Source of the DNA: Eximiradius proteiniborus
GTDB taxonomy: Bacteria; Bacteroidota; Ignavibacteria; Kapaibacteriales; UBA2268
Reading direction: 5' to 3'
Length of the DNA stretch: 36,119 nucleotides
NCBI GenBank assembly: GCA_026415495.1
Contig: JAOAGZ010000023.1
Coordinates: 1-36,119, forward strand
The position numbers and the translations under genes are program-made. Numbering within the stretch: the first letter of the stretch is position 1; every line of letters begins with the position of its first letter. The notes under the pieces were generated by a model that worked only from the letters and a program-made list of their open reading frames with translations, was not told the DNA's origin and did not search any database. Positions 1 through 8,629 of the stretch are shown one piece after another.

Positions 1-2241
1 ACTCGTATCGAAATCTATCCTCCTACTCTTGTTTCTCCTCAAAATAATGCTAACAACTATGCTAATTTGCAAGCCTTTTTCTGGAATGTTGCCGAGAATG
101 CAACATCTTATCGCTTGCAAATATCAAACGACAGCTTATTTAATTCATTCATTATAAATCAGGTGCTCTCCGACACTTCTTATTCCTGGAGCAATTTACC
201 CGCAAATAGTGCTTTCTATTGGCGTGTCCAGGCATTCAATTCAAATTATACAAGTGGATGGAGCGAAATCCGCAAACTCACTACTTATAACCTCGTAACC
301 GTTCAAATTGGTTCAGGAACCGCAACTTCGCAATTCCCATACTATACATATTATCACGATGCTGTTACTTACTTGCTCTATACATCTTCTGAAATTCTCT
401 CAGCAGGCGGTTTTGGTGGGCTCATCCAGTCGATTGGCTTCAATGTTACTTCTGTTGCAACTCAACCGATGAATGGTTTTTCCATATATATGCAGAATAC
501 TAATCTTTCGTCCGTTACTGCACCAATTACATCAGGATGGACACTTGTTCATTCATCGAGCTCATTTGCAGTTACTCAAACCGGATGGACTGAACACGTT
601 CTGTCAACTCCTTTCGCGTATGATACGACAAAAAATTTACTCATAAAAATCTGCTTCGACAATAATAGCTGGACAGCTTCTTCCGTTGTTCAGGCAACAG
701 CAATTTCGAATCGTGCATATGCTCGATACGCCGACAATCATACAAATACTTGCTCAACTGACCCATCAAGTGCAACAAGCCCAAGCCGAGCAAATATTCG
801 TCTAACAATTTCCTCTCCTCTTCTGCCTCCTGTTTTGCTTGCACCAGCCCAGTCGGCGGTACTTGCTCACGATAGACCTGCCTTCTCGTGGTCGGCAGTA
901 AATAATGCCCAATCATACCAGCTTCAGGTGATAAACGCAAACAACGCACAAATGCTGAATATTTTTACTAATCAAACGCAATACCAGTCTGCTCCTTTGT
1001 TCTACGAAGGTCAGGTTACGTGGCGTGTTCGTGCAATTTCGGGGACCGATACAAGTGGCTGGAGCACAAGCAACTTTACTATAACTCGTTCAACTGTTAC
1101 TCATAGCATTCCGCTTGTTTCTGGCTGGAATATGATTTCATCCTATGCCGAACCAGATAACTTAGCAATTGCTAATATTTTCAGCCCTCTTGGCAACAAT
1201 CTCCAGATTGTACGCAACGTTTCCGGGCAAACGTATATCCCAAATCTGTCAAATATGATAAATGAGTGGCAAATTCGTCAGGCTTATCAGATAAGAACTC
1301 TTTCCGGCTCTACTTTGAACATACAAGGCTTGAAAATTATTCCTAACTCAACTCCGATTGTGCTTAATACAATTGGGTGGTATTGGATACCTTATTTCCG
1401 CACTGCGTCTATGCCTGTTTCCACAGCTTTATCATCTATTAACGGTAAATATCTGCAAGTGAAATCAATAACCGGCGAAGTATACTATCCTCCGTACATC
1501 ACAACATTGCAAAATCTTGAACCGGGCAAAGGCTATATGCTACGTTCTACTTCAACAAATGGTGTGCTGGTCTATCCTGCAAATCCTGCAATTAAATCAT
1601 CTTCAAATAATTCGATACAAGAACCTGTATTTTTCAAAAGAAATAAGCATATAACGGGAAAAACATCAGTCATTGCAATTGATATACCCGGAGTTGTCGA
1701 TGGTGATGAAATTGGTGTTTTCACCGAAGATGGTTTGCTTGTAGGCTCTTCAGTGTGGACGGACGTATGCCGAGGTGTGGTTGTCTGGGGCGATGATGAA
1801 TTCACATCGGAAAAAGATGGAGCATTCGAAAACGAAAGATTACAGATAAAAATTTGGAAGAATTCGACCAATTCAGTATACAATACAAATATTAATACAA
1901 TAAATAATCTTGATAAATCAATAAATGAAACAACTTTATCTTACAAAACTGACGACATATTAAATGTTTCTGGTCAACTTGCAAGTGCAATAACAGAAGA
2001 ATTGCTAATTTATCCTCAACCATCATCAGGTAGAATTACGATAAGTGTATTGGGAAATCTTGAGAAAGAGTGTCAGGTAATAGTATTTGACTACAAAGGG
2101 ACAGAGATTTTCAATAAAAACGTCGAAAGTACAAATAATCGTGTAGAGTTAGAATTTGTAAATATATCGTCGGGTATTTATCAAATAATAGTAATAGATA
2201 GTGGGAATATCTACAAAGATAAATTTATAATTGTTAAGTAG
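1..2241 (+). CDS. Secreted FN3-containing surface protein with T9SS type A sorting domain (5' partial)
   Basis: The frame is open from base 1, so the N-terminus and any signal peptide lie outside the window; 746 residues are visible. Two fibronectin-III-like segments (W-x-x-V...A-x-S-Y-x-L-Q-[IV] and Y/T-WRV-[QR]-A signatures) lie near residues 20-95 and 275-360. Between them is a Ser/Thr-rich beta segment. After them comes a domain starting with a GWNMIS motif, common in Bacteroidota surface proteins. The last 75 or so residues (YPQPSSGRITI, SSGIYQIIV, ending KFIIVK) fit the type A C-terminal sorting domain read by the type IX secretion system. It is therefore probably exported across the outer membrane and anchored or released there. 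No catalytic motif is visible, so its role (adhesion, cell-surface structure or substrate binding) is unknown. Low-complexity sequence before the sorting domain looks like a linker. Confidence 0.85.
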   Translation, partial: TRIEIYPPTLVSPQNNANNYANLQAFFWNVAENATSYRLQISNDSLFNSFIINQVLSDTSYSWSNLPANSAFYWRVQAFNSNYTSGWSEIRKLTTYNLVTVQIGSGTATSQFPYYTYYHDAVTYLLYTSSEILSAGGFGGLIQSIGFNVTSVATQPMNGFSIYMQNTNLSSVTAPITSGWTLVHSSSSFAVTQTGWTEHVLSTPFAYDTTKNLLIKICFDNNSWTASSVVQATAISNRAYARYADNHTNTCSTDPSSATSPSRANIRLTISSPLLPPVLLAPAQSAVLAHDRPAFSWSAVNNAQSYQLQVINANNAQMLNIFTNQTQYQSAPLFYEGQVTWRVRAISGTDTSGWSTSNFTITRSTVTHSIPLVSGWNMISSYAEPDNLAIANIFSPLGNNLQIVRNVSGQTYIPNLSNMINEWQIRQAYQIRTLSGSTLNIQGLKIIPNSTPIVLNTIGWYWIPYFRTASMPVSTALSSINGKYLQVKSITGEVYYPPYITTLQNLEPGKGYMLRSTSTNGVLVYPANPAIKSSSNNSIQEPVFFKRNKHITGKTSVIAIDIPGVVDGDEIGVFTEDGLLVGSSVWTDVCRGVVVWGDDEFTSEKDGAFENERLQIKIWKNSTNSVYNTNINTINNLDKSINETTLSYKTDDILNVSGQLASAITEELLIYPQPSSGRITISVLGNLEKECQVIVFDYKGTEIFNKNVESTNNRVELEFVNISSGIYQIIVIDSGNIYKDKFIIVK

Positions 2242-2248
2242 AAATTAT

Positions 2249-2294
2249 CCCCAAATTTCGTATTTTTGCAATATTGAAATTTGGGGATTTTTTT
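2249..2294 (+). terminator. Rho-independent terminator abutting the folD start codon
   Basis: Perfect 10-bp arms CCCCAAATTT (2249-2258) and AAATTTGGGG (2277-2286) enclose an 18-nt loop and are followed by A and seven Ts that run directly into the folD ATG. It lies 7 nt after the stop of the surface-protein gene, so it most likely ends that transcript. The loop contains TATTTTTG (2261-2268), which matches the Bacteroidota -7 box TAnnTTTG. A folD promoter could therefore lie inside the terminator, although the nearest upstream TTG (2231-2233) is further away than usual. Confidence 0.75.
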
Positions 2295-3176
2295 ATGGCA
2301 ATAATCATTGACGGGAAAAAAATTTCTGATGAAATTAAATCAGAAATCAAACAACGCACTGAAAAACTATTCTCAGAAAAGTCTATTAAACCTGGCTTGG
2401 CGGTATTATTAGTTGGCAACGACCCTGCTTCGTCTATCTATGTCAATAGCAAAGCAAAGGCTTGCCAATCTCTCGGTTTCGATTCTATCGTTAAGCGTTT
2501 GCCCGAAGATACACCTGAAAGCGAGGTGATTAATATTGTTAATCAGTGGAATGCTGACCCGTCTGTTCACGGGATTTTAGTGCAATTGCCACTTCCGAAG
2601 CATATTAACGAAACAAAAGTATTGCTCTCTATTCAGCCAAACAAAGATGTTGATGGCTTCCACCCTGAAAATGTCGGGCGTTTAGTGATTGGTCTTCCCG
2701 GCTTCGTTTCTTGCACTCCTGCTGGTATTTTTGAACTGCTCAAGCGTTCTAATATCGAAACTTCAGGCAAACACGCTGTAATCGTAGGCAGAAGCAATAT
2801 TGTGGGCAAACCAATCGCAAATATTCTTTATCAGAAAAAGGCTTTCGCTAATGCAATCGTTACAATCTGCCATACTGCTACAAAAGATTTATCATACTAT
2901 ACAAAGCAAGCCGATATTTTAGTTGCTGCTGTTGGTAAACCTGAAATTATTCGTGGCGAAGATGTTAAAGAAGGTGTGGTTGTAATCGATGTCGGAATTA
3001 ACCGTGTTGACGACCCATCAACTGAAAAAGGCTATCGCATCGTTGGCGATGTCCATTTCGATTCTGTTTCGAAAAAAGCTTCTGCAATTACTCCTGTCCC
3101 CGGCGGTGTCGGTCCTATGACTATTGCTATGCTTATGTATAACACTTTGCTTTCCGCAGAAGGTGTAGTTTACTGA
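2295..3176 (+). CDS. folD: Bifunctional methylenetetrahydrofolate dehydrogenase / methenyl-THF cyclohydrolase FolD
   Basis: Cytosolic one-carbon enzyme that oxidises 5,10-methylene-THF with NADP+ and hydrolyses the methenyl product to 10-formyl-THF, which feeds purine synthesis and Met-tRNA formylation (fmt is also in this window). The 293-residue length is typical. Catalytic Tyr49 and Lys53 are in the YVNSKAKAC stretch. VQLPLP, KDVDGFH, the Rossmann GRSNIVGKP motif and C-terminal PVPGGVGPMT are all intact. The ATG at 2295 is chosen because MAIIIDGKK is the usual family N-terminus; an in-frame TTG at 2274 lies in the terminator stem. The stop overlaps the next start by one base (TGATG), so it is translationally coupled to the pseudouridine synthase. 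Confidence 0.95.
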   Translation: MAIIIDGKKISDEIKSEIKQRTEKLFSEKSIKPGLAVLLVGNDPASSIYVNSKAKACQSLGFDSIVKRLPEDTPESEVINIVNQWNADPSVHGILVQLPLPKHINETKVLLSIQPNKDVDGFHPENVGRLVIGLPGFVSCTPAGIFELLKRSNIETSGKHAVIVGRSNIVGKPIANILYQKKAFANAIVTICHTATKDLSYYTKQADILVAAVGKPEIIRGEDVKEGVVVIDVGINRVDDPSTEKGYRIVGDVHFDSVSKKASAITPVPGGVGPMTIAMLMYNTLLSAEGVVY

Positions 3177-3898
3177 TGAAACCCAATATAAACATTATCT
3201 TTGAAGATCAGGACATTATTGTAATTAATAAGCCTTCGGGACTGCTTACAATCCCTGATAGATACAATCATTTGCTTCCATCAGCAATTTCTTCTCTAAA
3301 ATCAAAATTCGGGGAATGCTTTGTAGTTCATCGTCTTGATAAAGATACAAGCGGTGTTATGGTTTTTGCAAAAAATGCAGAAGCTCACAGAAAATTAAAT
3401 CTGCAATTCGACAACCAGCAAGTAAAAAAAATATATCACGCAATTGTTCAGGGCATTTTGCAAAAGGATGAACTCGAAGTAGATATCCCTTTAATTCAAA
3501 ATCCTAATGGTGTTGGTGTGTTGCCTTCAATTCGAGGTAAAGAATGCCTCTCGATTATTAAAGTTATCGAACGATTTAAAGTCGCCACTCTTGTAGAAGT
3601 AAACTTAGTTACCGGCAGGCAACATCAGCTTCGTGCTCACGTTGCTGCTATCGGACATCCCTTATTGGTTGATGATTTATATGGAGAAAATTCTGCCTTT
3701 TTGCTGTCTTCAATTAAGAGGCGATATAATTTGAAAAAGAATACCGACGAAAAACCCATTATTTCACGTATTTCAATGCATTCCTGCTCGATTGAATTCA
3801 TTCATCCGTCTATTAATCAAACTGTAAAATTTGAAGCACCTTATCCAAAAGATTTCGGGGCTACTCTGGAAGTGCTCAGAAAATATGCTAAATTATAA
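3176..3898 (+). CDS. RluA-family pseudouridine synthase
   Basis: Isomerises uridine to pseudouridine in rRNA or tRNA. The 240-residue protein has the catalytic loop HRLDKDTSG (catalytic Asp) near residues 58-66, an early INKPSG motif, and LVTGRQHQLRAHVAAIGHPL followed by DDLYG, the standard RluA-family core. No S4 domain precedes the catalytic domain, so it is a compact single-domain member; which of RluA, RluC or TruC it resembles cannot be settled by eye. The start overlaps the folD stop by one base, indicating cotranscription. The 3' end overlaps the convergent phosphatase gene by 6 bp with no terminator between them. Confidence 0.9.
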   Translation: MKPNINIIFEDQDIIVINKPSGLLTIPDRYNHLLPSAISSLKSKFGECFVVHRLDKDTSGVMVFAKNAEAHRKLNLQFDNQQVKKIYHAIVQGILQKDELEVDIPLIQNPNGVGVLPSIRGKECLSIIKVIERFKVATLVEVNLVTGRQHQLRAHVAAIGHPLLVDDLYGENSAFLLSSIKRRYNLKKNTDEKPIISRISMHSCSIEFIHPSINQTVKFEAPYPKDFGATLEVLRKYAKL

Positions 3899-4564
3899 AT
3901 CAATATTTTTTTGAACAGTAAGCTCTAATGTGTCGATATTTAAAGCAACTAAATTCCCCAACGATGAATATCTGTGGTGATAGCAGCACCCGCCATCTAT
4001 TGTAATTTTATCCGTTTTCAATGAAATTACTATCTCATCTATTGTTTTCGGTGTGTGCCCGACAATCATTTTTTTGTTGTTGATCTTTTCTTTCTTCGGA
4101 ATTGAATTTCTGATCCACAACATTGTTGTTTGGTCGTCAAGTGGATTCTCAATATCAAAATTCAAACCTGCATGAACAAGAATGTATTCATCCAATTCTA
4201 AATAATTGGGCATCTCATTGATGAAATTAATATATTTTATCGGTATTTCACTTGTTTCAAAAACTCCGAAACTATTAAGCGTTTCGTTGCACCCGTTGAG
4301 TATCCACAACTCCATATCTGATAATGATTTCATAGAATCAATCATCATTTGCTCGTGGTTTCCTCGCACAAAGTGAACATTATAATCTTCAATTTTCAAA
4401 TCCATTAGCAAATCTAAGACTTCTTTTGAACGCGGACCACGATCAATATAATCCCCAACGAAAAAAATTTCGTCGTCTTTTGTTATTCTTAACTTATCGA
4501 AAAGCAACGAATTCAACGTTTTGTAACATCCGTGGATGTCAGAAATTGCGTACCTATTTTTCAT
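3893..4564 (-). CDS. PPP-family serine/threonine protein phosphatase (metallophosphoesterase)
   Basis: Calcineurin-like metallophosphoesterase of 223 residues with the full two-metal signature: SDIHG (Asp9, His11), GDYIDRG (Asp38, Arg42), RGNHE (Asn69, His70), then VHAGL and VGHTP supplying later His ligands. This arrangement is that of small bacterial PPP phosphatases such as PrpA/PrpB. It also fits diadenosine tetraphosphatases, so the substrate (phosphoprotein or Ap4A) is open. There is no signal peptide or membrane segment, so it is cytosolic. It is transcribed divergently from ffh across a 176-bp AT-rich gap and is convergent with the pseudouridine synthase. Confidence 0.88.
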   Translation of the reverse strand: MKNRYAISDIHGCYKTLNSLLFDKLRITKDDEIFFVGDYIDRGPRSKEVLDLLMDLKIEDYNVHFVRGNHEQMMIDSMKSLSDMELWILNGCNETLNSFGVFETSEIPIKYINFINEMPNYLELDEYILVHAGLNFDIENPLDDQTTMLWIRNSIPKKEKINNKKMIVGHTPKTIDEIVISLKTDKITIDGGCCYHHRYSSLGNLVALNIDTLELTVQKNIDL

Positions 4565-4671
4565 AAAAATTATTTTTCAAAGTTTAGTATAATTATGGAC
4601 GTTATTAACATCTTAGTATTGTTTGTATGTTCGCTTTCATATTGAAAAATAGCAACTTATAGATTATTTTC

Positions 4672-4702
4672 TTGTTAATTTTATGAATTAATAATATATT
4701 TG
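4672..4702 (+). promoter_or_regulatory. Bacteroidota-type promoter for ffh-rpsP
   Basis: TTG (4672-4674) and TATATTTG (4695-4702) are separated by 20 bases. This fits the primary sigma promoter of Bacteroidota (TTG, 19-23 bp, TAnnTTTG). The predicted transcription start is about 30 nt before the ffh ATG. No Shine-Dalgarno sequence is visible in that leader, which is AT-rich as is usual in this group. Confidence 0.55.
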
Positions 4703-4740
4703 TAATTCTTTAAATTAACTATTGGTAATTTGATTTATTT

Positions 4741-6081
4741 ATGTTTGAAAGCTTACAAGAAAAATTAGAATTAGCATTAAAGAAGTTTCGTGGTCAGAAC
4801 AAGATAACAGAAGAAAACATTAGCGAAGCTCTGAGAGAAATTCGTCGTTCTCTTATCGAAGCTGATGTTAATATAAATGTTGCTAAAGAGTTTGTAGAAT
4901 CTGTCAAACAAAAAGCAATTGGAACAGAAGTTCGCGGCAAATTGCTTCCCGAACAGCTAATCGTCAAAATTATTTACGATGCATTAGTTGAAACTATGGG
5001 TAGCAAAAATGCTGAACTAATGTTCTCGCCACAGCCCCCAACTGTCATTCTTGTCGCAGGTTTGCAAGGTTCTGGTAAAACTACTTTTTGCGGAAAGCTT
5101 GCAAGAAGCTTACGCAAAAAAGGGCGTCAGCCTTTGCTTGTTGCTTGCGACATTCACCGTCCGGCGGCAATTCTGCAACTTAAGCAACTTGGCGAACAAG
5201 TCAATGTTCCCGTTTTTTCCGAAGATGGTAAATCTGCCGTCGATATTGCTCAAGATGCACTCACTTATGCTCGCAAATTTGCTCGCGACGTCGTCATTGT
5301 CGATACTGCCGGACGCTTGACAATCGACGAGGAGATGATGAAAGAAGTGGCTGACATCGCGGCTGCTGTCAAGCCAACAGAAACATTATTCGTCTGCGAT
5401 GCAATGATTGGGCAAGACGCCGTTACCACCGCTCGTGCTTTTCACGAACGGTTGAACCTCACCGGCGTTGTGCTTACAAAACTCGATGGCGATACACGTG
5501 GCGGTGCCGCTCTTTCAGTCTTGAAAGTAGTTGGCAAACCTATTAAATTCGTCGGAACTGGTGAAAAACTCGATAACCTCGAGCCTTTCTATCCCGAGCG
5601 TATCGCTTCCCGTATTGTTGGGATGGGCGATATCCTCACTCTTGTAGAAAAAGCCGAGCAAGAATTCGACCAAAAAGAAGCTGAAGCTTTGGAAGAAAAA
5701 ATCCGTAAAAATCAATTTACTTTCGATGATTTCCTTACTCAACTCCGCACTATCAGAAAAATGGGCTCTCTTCGCGATTTGCTCGGTATGCTCCCAGGTA
5801 TGGATAAAGCTATGAAAAACGTCAATATCGACGACAAAGCTTTCTCCAAAGTCGAGGCTATTATCTTATCGATGACCCCAAAAGAACGCTCTGCACCTAA
5901 AATTATTAATGGTTCCCGCCGTATCCGCATTGCCAAAGGTAGTGGCACAAGTGTTCAGGATGTAAACAAACTTCTTAAACAATTCGAAGAAATGCAAAAA
6001 TTAATGAAAAGCGTTGCTTTGGGCAAGCGTTCCAAATTCCTGCCAAATCTCCCCTTTGGAGTTGGTGGTAAACGAAAATAA
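4741..6081 (+). CDS. ffh: Signal recognition particle protein Ffh
   Basis: SRP54-type GTPase that binds 4.5S RNA and signal sequences and delivers ribosome-nascent chains to FtsY at the membrane. The 446-residue protein has the N domain (about 1-95), then the G domain with GLQGSGKTT, DTAGRL and TKLDGDTRGGAAL. The Met-rich M domain follows, with GMLPGM and SRRIRIAKGSGTSVQDV, the RNA-binding helix-turn-helix region. It is full length. It is followed after 31 bp by rpsP, the common ffh-rpsP pairing. A good TTG-N20-TAnnTTTG promoter lies upstream. Confidence 0.97.
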   Translation: MFESLQEKLELALKKFRGQNKITEENISEALREIRRSLIEADVNINVAKEFVESVKQKAIGTEVRGKLLPEQLIVKIIYDALVETMGSKNAELMFSPQPPTVILVAGLQGSGKTTFCGKLARSLRKKGRQPLLVACDIHRPAAILQLKQLGEQVNVPVFSEDGKSAVDIAQDALTYARKFARDVVIVDTAGRLTIDEEMMKEVADIAAAVKPTETLFVCDAMIGQDAVTTARAFHERLNLTGVVLTKLDGDTRGGAALSVLKVVGKPIKFVGTGEKLDNLEPFYPERIASRIVGMGDILTLVEKAEQEFDQKEAEALEEKIRKNQFTFDDFLTQLRTIRKMGSLRDLLGMLPGMDKAMKNVNIDDKAFSKVEAIILSMTPKERSAPKIINGSRRIRIAKGSGTSVQDVNKLLKQFEEMQKLMKSVALGKRSKFLPNLPFGVGGKRK

Positions 6082-6112
6082 TTTTTAGTTAAATATTTTA
6101 GGATTTTTTAAA

Positions 6113-6538
6113 ATGGTAAAATTAAGATTAAGAAGAAAAGGTAGAACTCATCATCCGATTTATGATATCGTTGCAATCGATAGCCGTAAACGTCGCGATG
6201 GTGCTTTTATCGAAAGATTAGGTTATTTTGATCCTCATCAAAATACCAAAACAATCAGTATTGACCACGAACGTGCCGTCTATTGGCTTAATGTTGGTGC
6301 TCAACCTACTGATGTTGTTCGTCTTCTTCTAAGCTACGATGGTGTCCTTCTTCGTCGCGCTTTGATGAAACAAGGTAGAAAATCAGAAGAAATTGAGCAG
6401 GAAATTGCTAAACATCGTCAAATCGTTGCTGAACGCTATCGTCGCCGCAAAGAACTTCGCCGTAAACGCATCGAAGCCAAAAAGAAAGCTGAACAAGAAG
6501 CTCAAAATCAACCACAAGAAGAAGCCCCAGCAGAATAA
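6113..6538 (+). CDS. rpsP: 30S ribosomal protein S16
   Basis: Small-subunit ribosomal protein of 141 residues. The N-terminus VKLRLRRKGRTHHPIYDIVA, the RDGAFIERLGYFDP motif and AVYWLNVGAQPTD are diagnostic for bS16. After the conserved core of about 85 residues there is a long Lys/Arg/Glu-rich alpha-helical tail ending in Gln/Glu/Ala repeats, a C-terminal extension often seen in Bacteroidota. It lies 31 bp after ffh in the same operon. The usual downstream partners rimM, trmD and rplS are absent: a strong terminator and a convergent outer-membrane protein gene follow instead. Confidence 0.96.
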   Translation: MVKLRLRRKGRTHHPIYDIVAIDSRKRRDGAFIERLGYFDPHQNTKTISIDHERAVYWLNVGAQPTDVVRLLLSYDGVLLRRALMKQGRKSEEIEQEIAKHRQIVAERYRRRKELRRKRIEAKKKAEQEAQNQPQEEAPAE

Positions 6539-6553
6539 TTACCGATTATTAAT

Positions 6554-6586
6554 AAAAAAATCCCCAGCTTTTGCTGGGGATTTTTG
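6554..6586. terminator. Bidirectional terminator between rpsP and the OmpA-family gene
   Basis: TCCCCAGC (6561-6568), a TTTT loop, and GCTGGGGA (6573-6580) form a GC-rich stem flanked by an A-run on the left and a T-run on the right. It can therefore end rpsP transcripts on the plus strand and the convergent 6599-8479 gene on the minus strand. Confidence 0.9.
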
Positions 6587-6598
6587 TTTCTGTTACTT

Positions 6599-8479
6599 TT
6601 ATTGTTTCGGAGTTGAAACATATATTTGAACTGTTCTCGATAGATGTCTTCCAACAGGTGAATTGTTGTCGAATATTATTTCGCTTTCGCCTACTCCAAA
6701 TGTTTCAAATTTTGCTTTAACTTTCGATTCTAAATATTTCTTTACATTATTTGCTCTGTTCTGAGCAAGTCGTTTGTTGTAATTGTCATCACCAATTCTA
6801 TCTGTATATCCAAAAATCTGCACAGTTGAATTAGACTTAATGCTTGGTACTACATATTGATCCAATATTCTTCTGTCGAATTCAGATACTTCTGGACTAT
6901 CGAAATCAAACAGTGTTAATGAATACTTGTATATTACTCTGTCGGGTCTGTCTTCTGATACCTTCCTATTGAATGAATAGTATTCAACTGGAACAGAAGC
7001 AGTAGCATATCTTGAGGCGCCCGACGCTGTCTTTGCTGTAAAGGTATATTCAAGCGGAACCTGCGACGGAGCTAATTCATTCGGAGTAATTGCCCATTTT
7101 ACTGGTTGTGGTTCGCCTTTACCTTCAAACTTCTTAATTAATTTCCCGGCTTGTTTGATTTCTAAATACCAGTCTGCTATCGCTTCGTTCGAACGAGCAT
7201 ATGTAACGAACTCTACTAAATCTGGATCTGCTATTCTACGTCTTTCACTTTCGATTGTTATCGGTGCTAAAATATCATTATTTGTAGTTGAAATTTCAAC
7301 TCTGCGGTTTTCTGCAATTCCATCTGCAACTTTCGGGTTAGATGGTTTTGCCGGCTCTTTGCCTGCTACTGTCTGAATTCGTAACGGGTCAATGTTAAAA
7401 TTCTTTACAAGGTAGTTCTTTGCAAATTCAGCTCTTTCAGCCGATAATTTTGTATCTTTCTCTCTTTGATTGTCTAAAGTTCCGGTAATTGTTATTCTTG
7501 CATTCATATTTTGCTTCATTCTTTCCCCAATAACGTCCAGAACTTGATTGTTGATAATCATTGCATCAGGTGGAAGCGATTTGATTGAAAACTCACCTGT
7601 TTTACCACTTGCTTGAAGAGCATCTTCTGTTACTGGACGGGCAGTGCTTTCCGTGAAAAATACATACGGCAGCAATGGGAAAAGCTCACCATATTGTGTC
7701 TCTTCTACTGTGATTTTTTGCAATGGATAAGTATTCATTTGCTTGTCGTAATAACGTACTTCTTTGAACCCGACTTCTAATTCGACACCCGGAACATCTA
7801 CTACTTCCGGCACTTTCTTCTTACCTAAACCAAAAGTTAAATTCATTCCTAATCTCAATTGTGGAACTGTATAACTATCCCAACTGGTATTGCCGGATAC
7901 CTTCGTAAAAGGTATTCTAAATGATACTTCTGGTGAAAAATACGTGCTTCTTCCTATTTGGAATGTGTAGCCGGCGCCCAAAGCAACTCCTAATCTGAAA
8001 TTCTTATCTGGAATATCCGTTTCAGGAAAAGATTGATACTCGTAATGTCCATTTAGCGGAATCCCAACTTCTGGACCAATATTCAGATACAATGGTATAT
8101 CCCCAAATAAATTATGAAATTGAACCAAAGGTGTAATTTCCAAATAATCCATCTTAGTTGTTAATTTTTCATTGTTTTCCTTTAATTCTCCGCGAAATCC
8201 ATTATATCCCAAGCGTCCCGATATTGAAATCATATTACTGATAGGGAAATTTGCAATTATTCCACCATTGAAGAATATTTCATTGCTGTTTGTGTTGAAT
8301 AAAGTAGTCGGATTTAGTGTCCCTGTTGGATTGACATTTGATGGCTGATGAAAATTAAAATGACCTCCTATATATGGTCCTATGTTGATTTGACCATTAT
8401 ACGGATATGTTTGAGCAAACAATACTCCGCCGAAAAGAAATGTCAATGCCATCGCGAAAAATTTCAATTTCGTTCTCAT
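6599..8479 (-). CDS. Outer-membrane beta-barrel protein with two OmpA-like domains
   Basis: 626 residues. The signal peptide is about residues 1-22 (MRTKLKFFAMALTFLFGGVLFAQ). An N-terminal region of about 200 residues is rich in alternating aromatic strands, as in outer-membrane barrels. An OmpA-like segment near residues 300-400 (ARITITGTLDN, LSAERAEFAKNYL, ENRRVEI) is followed by a beta segment. A second, canonical OmpA C-terminal domain (VQIFGYTDRIGDD, RLAQNRANNVKKYL, GVGES, SRTVQIYV) lies near 535-626. OmpA domains bind peptidoglycan, so this probably tethers the outer membrane to the wall. The first copy has lost the usual GHTD (it reads GTLD), so it may be structural only. A purine-rich SD (AAGGAAG) precedes the ATG. 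Monocistronic. Confidence 0.85.
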   Translation of the reverse strand: MRTKLKFFAMALTFLFGGVLFAQTYPYNGQINIGPYIGGHFNFHQPSNVNPTGTLNPTTLFNTNSNEIFFNGGIIANFPISNMISISGRLGYNGFRGELKENNEKLTTKMDYLEITPLVQFHNLFGDIPLYLNIGPEVGIPLNGHYEYQSFPETDIPDKNFRLGVALGAGYTFQIGRSTYFSPEVSFRIPFTKVSGNTSWDSYTVPQLRLGMNLTFGLGKKKVPEVVDVPGVELEVGFKEVRYYDKQMNTYPLQKITVEETQYGELFPLLPYVFFTESTARPVTEDALQASGKTGEFSIKSLPPDAMIINNQVLDVIGERMKQNMNARITITGTLDNQREKDTKLSAERAEFAKNYLVKNFNIDPLRIQTVAGKEPAKPSNPKVADGIAENRRVEISTTNNDILAPITIESERRRIADPDLVEFVTYARSNEAIADWYLEIKQAGKLIKKFEGKGEPQPVKWAITPNELAPSQVPLEYTFTAKTASGASRYATASVPVEYYSFNRKVSEDRPDRVIYKYSLTLFDFDSPEVSEFDRRILDQYVVPSIKSNSTVQIFGYTDRIGDDNYNKRLAQNRANNVKKYLESKVKAKFETFGVGESEIIFDNNSPVGRHLSRTVQIYVSTPKQ

Positions 8480-8629
8480 TATCTCTTCCTTTACAAATTG
8501 TGAAACAAAAAAATAATATATTCGTTACTCTATTATTAGTTTGATACGAAAAATGTTGTTTATGGTAACATATAAAATCAGAAAATTTTTTAATAAAAAA
8601 ATCATTGTTTGTTAATAAAGGATTTCACT

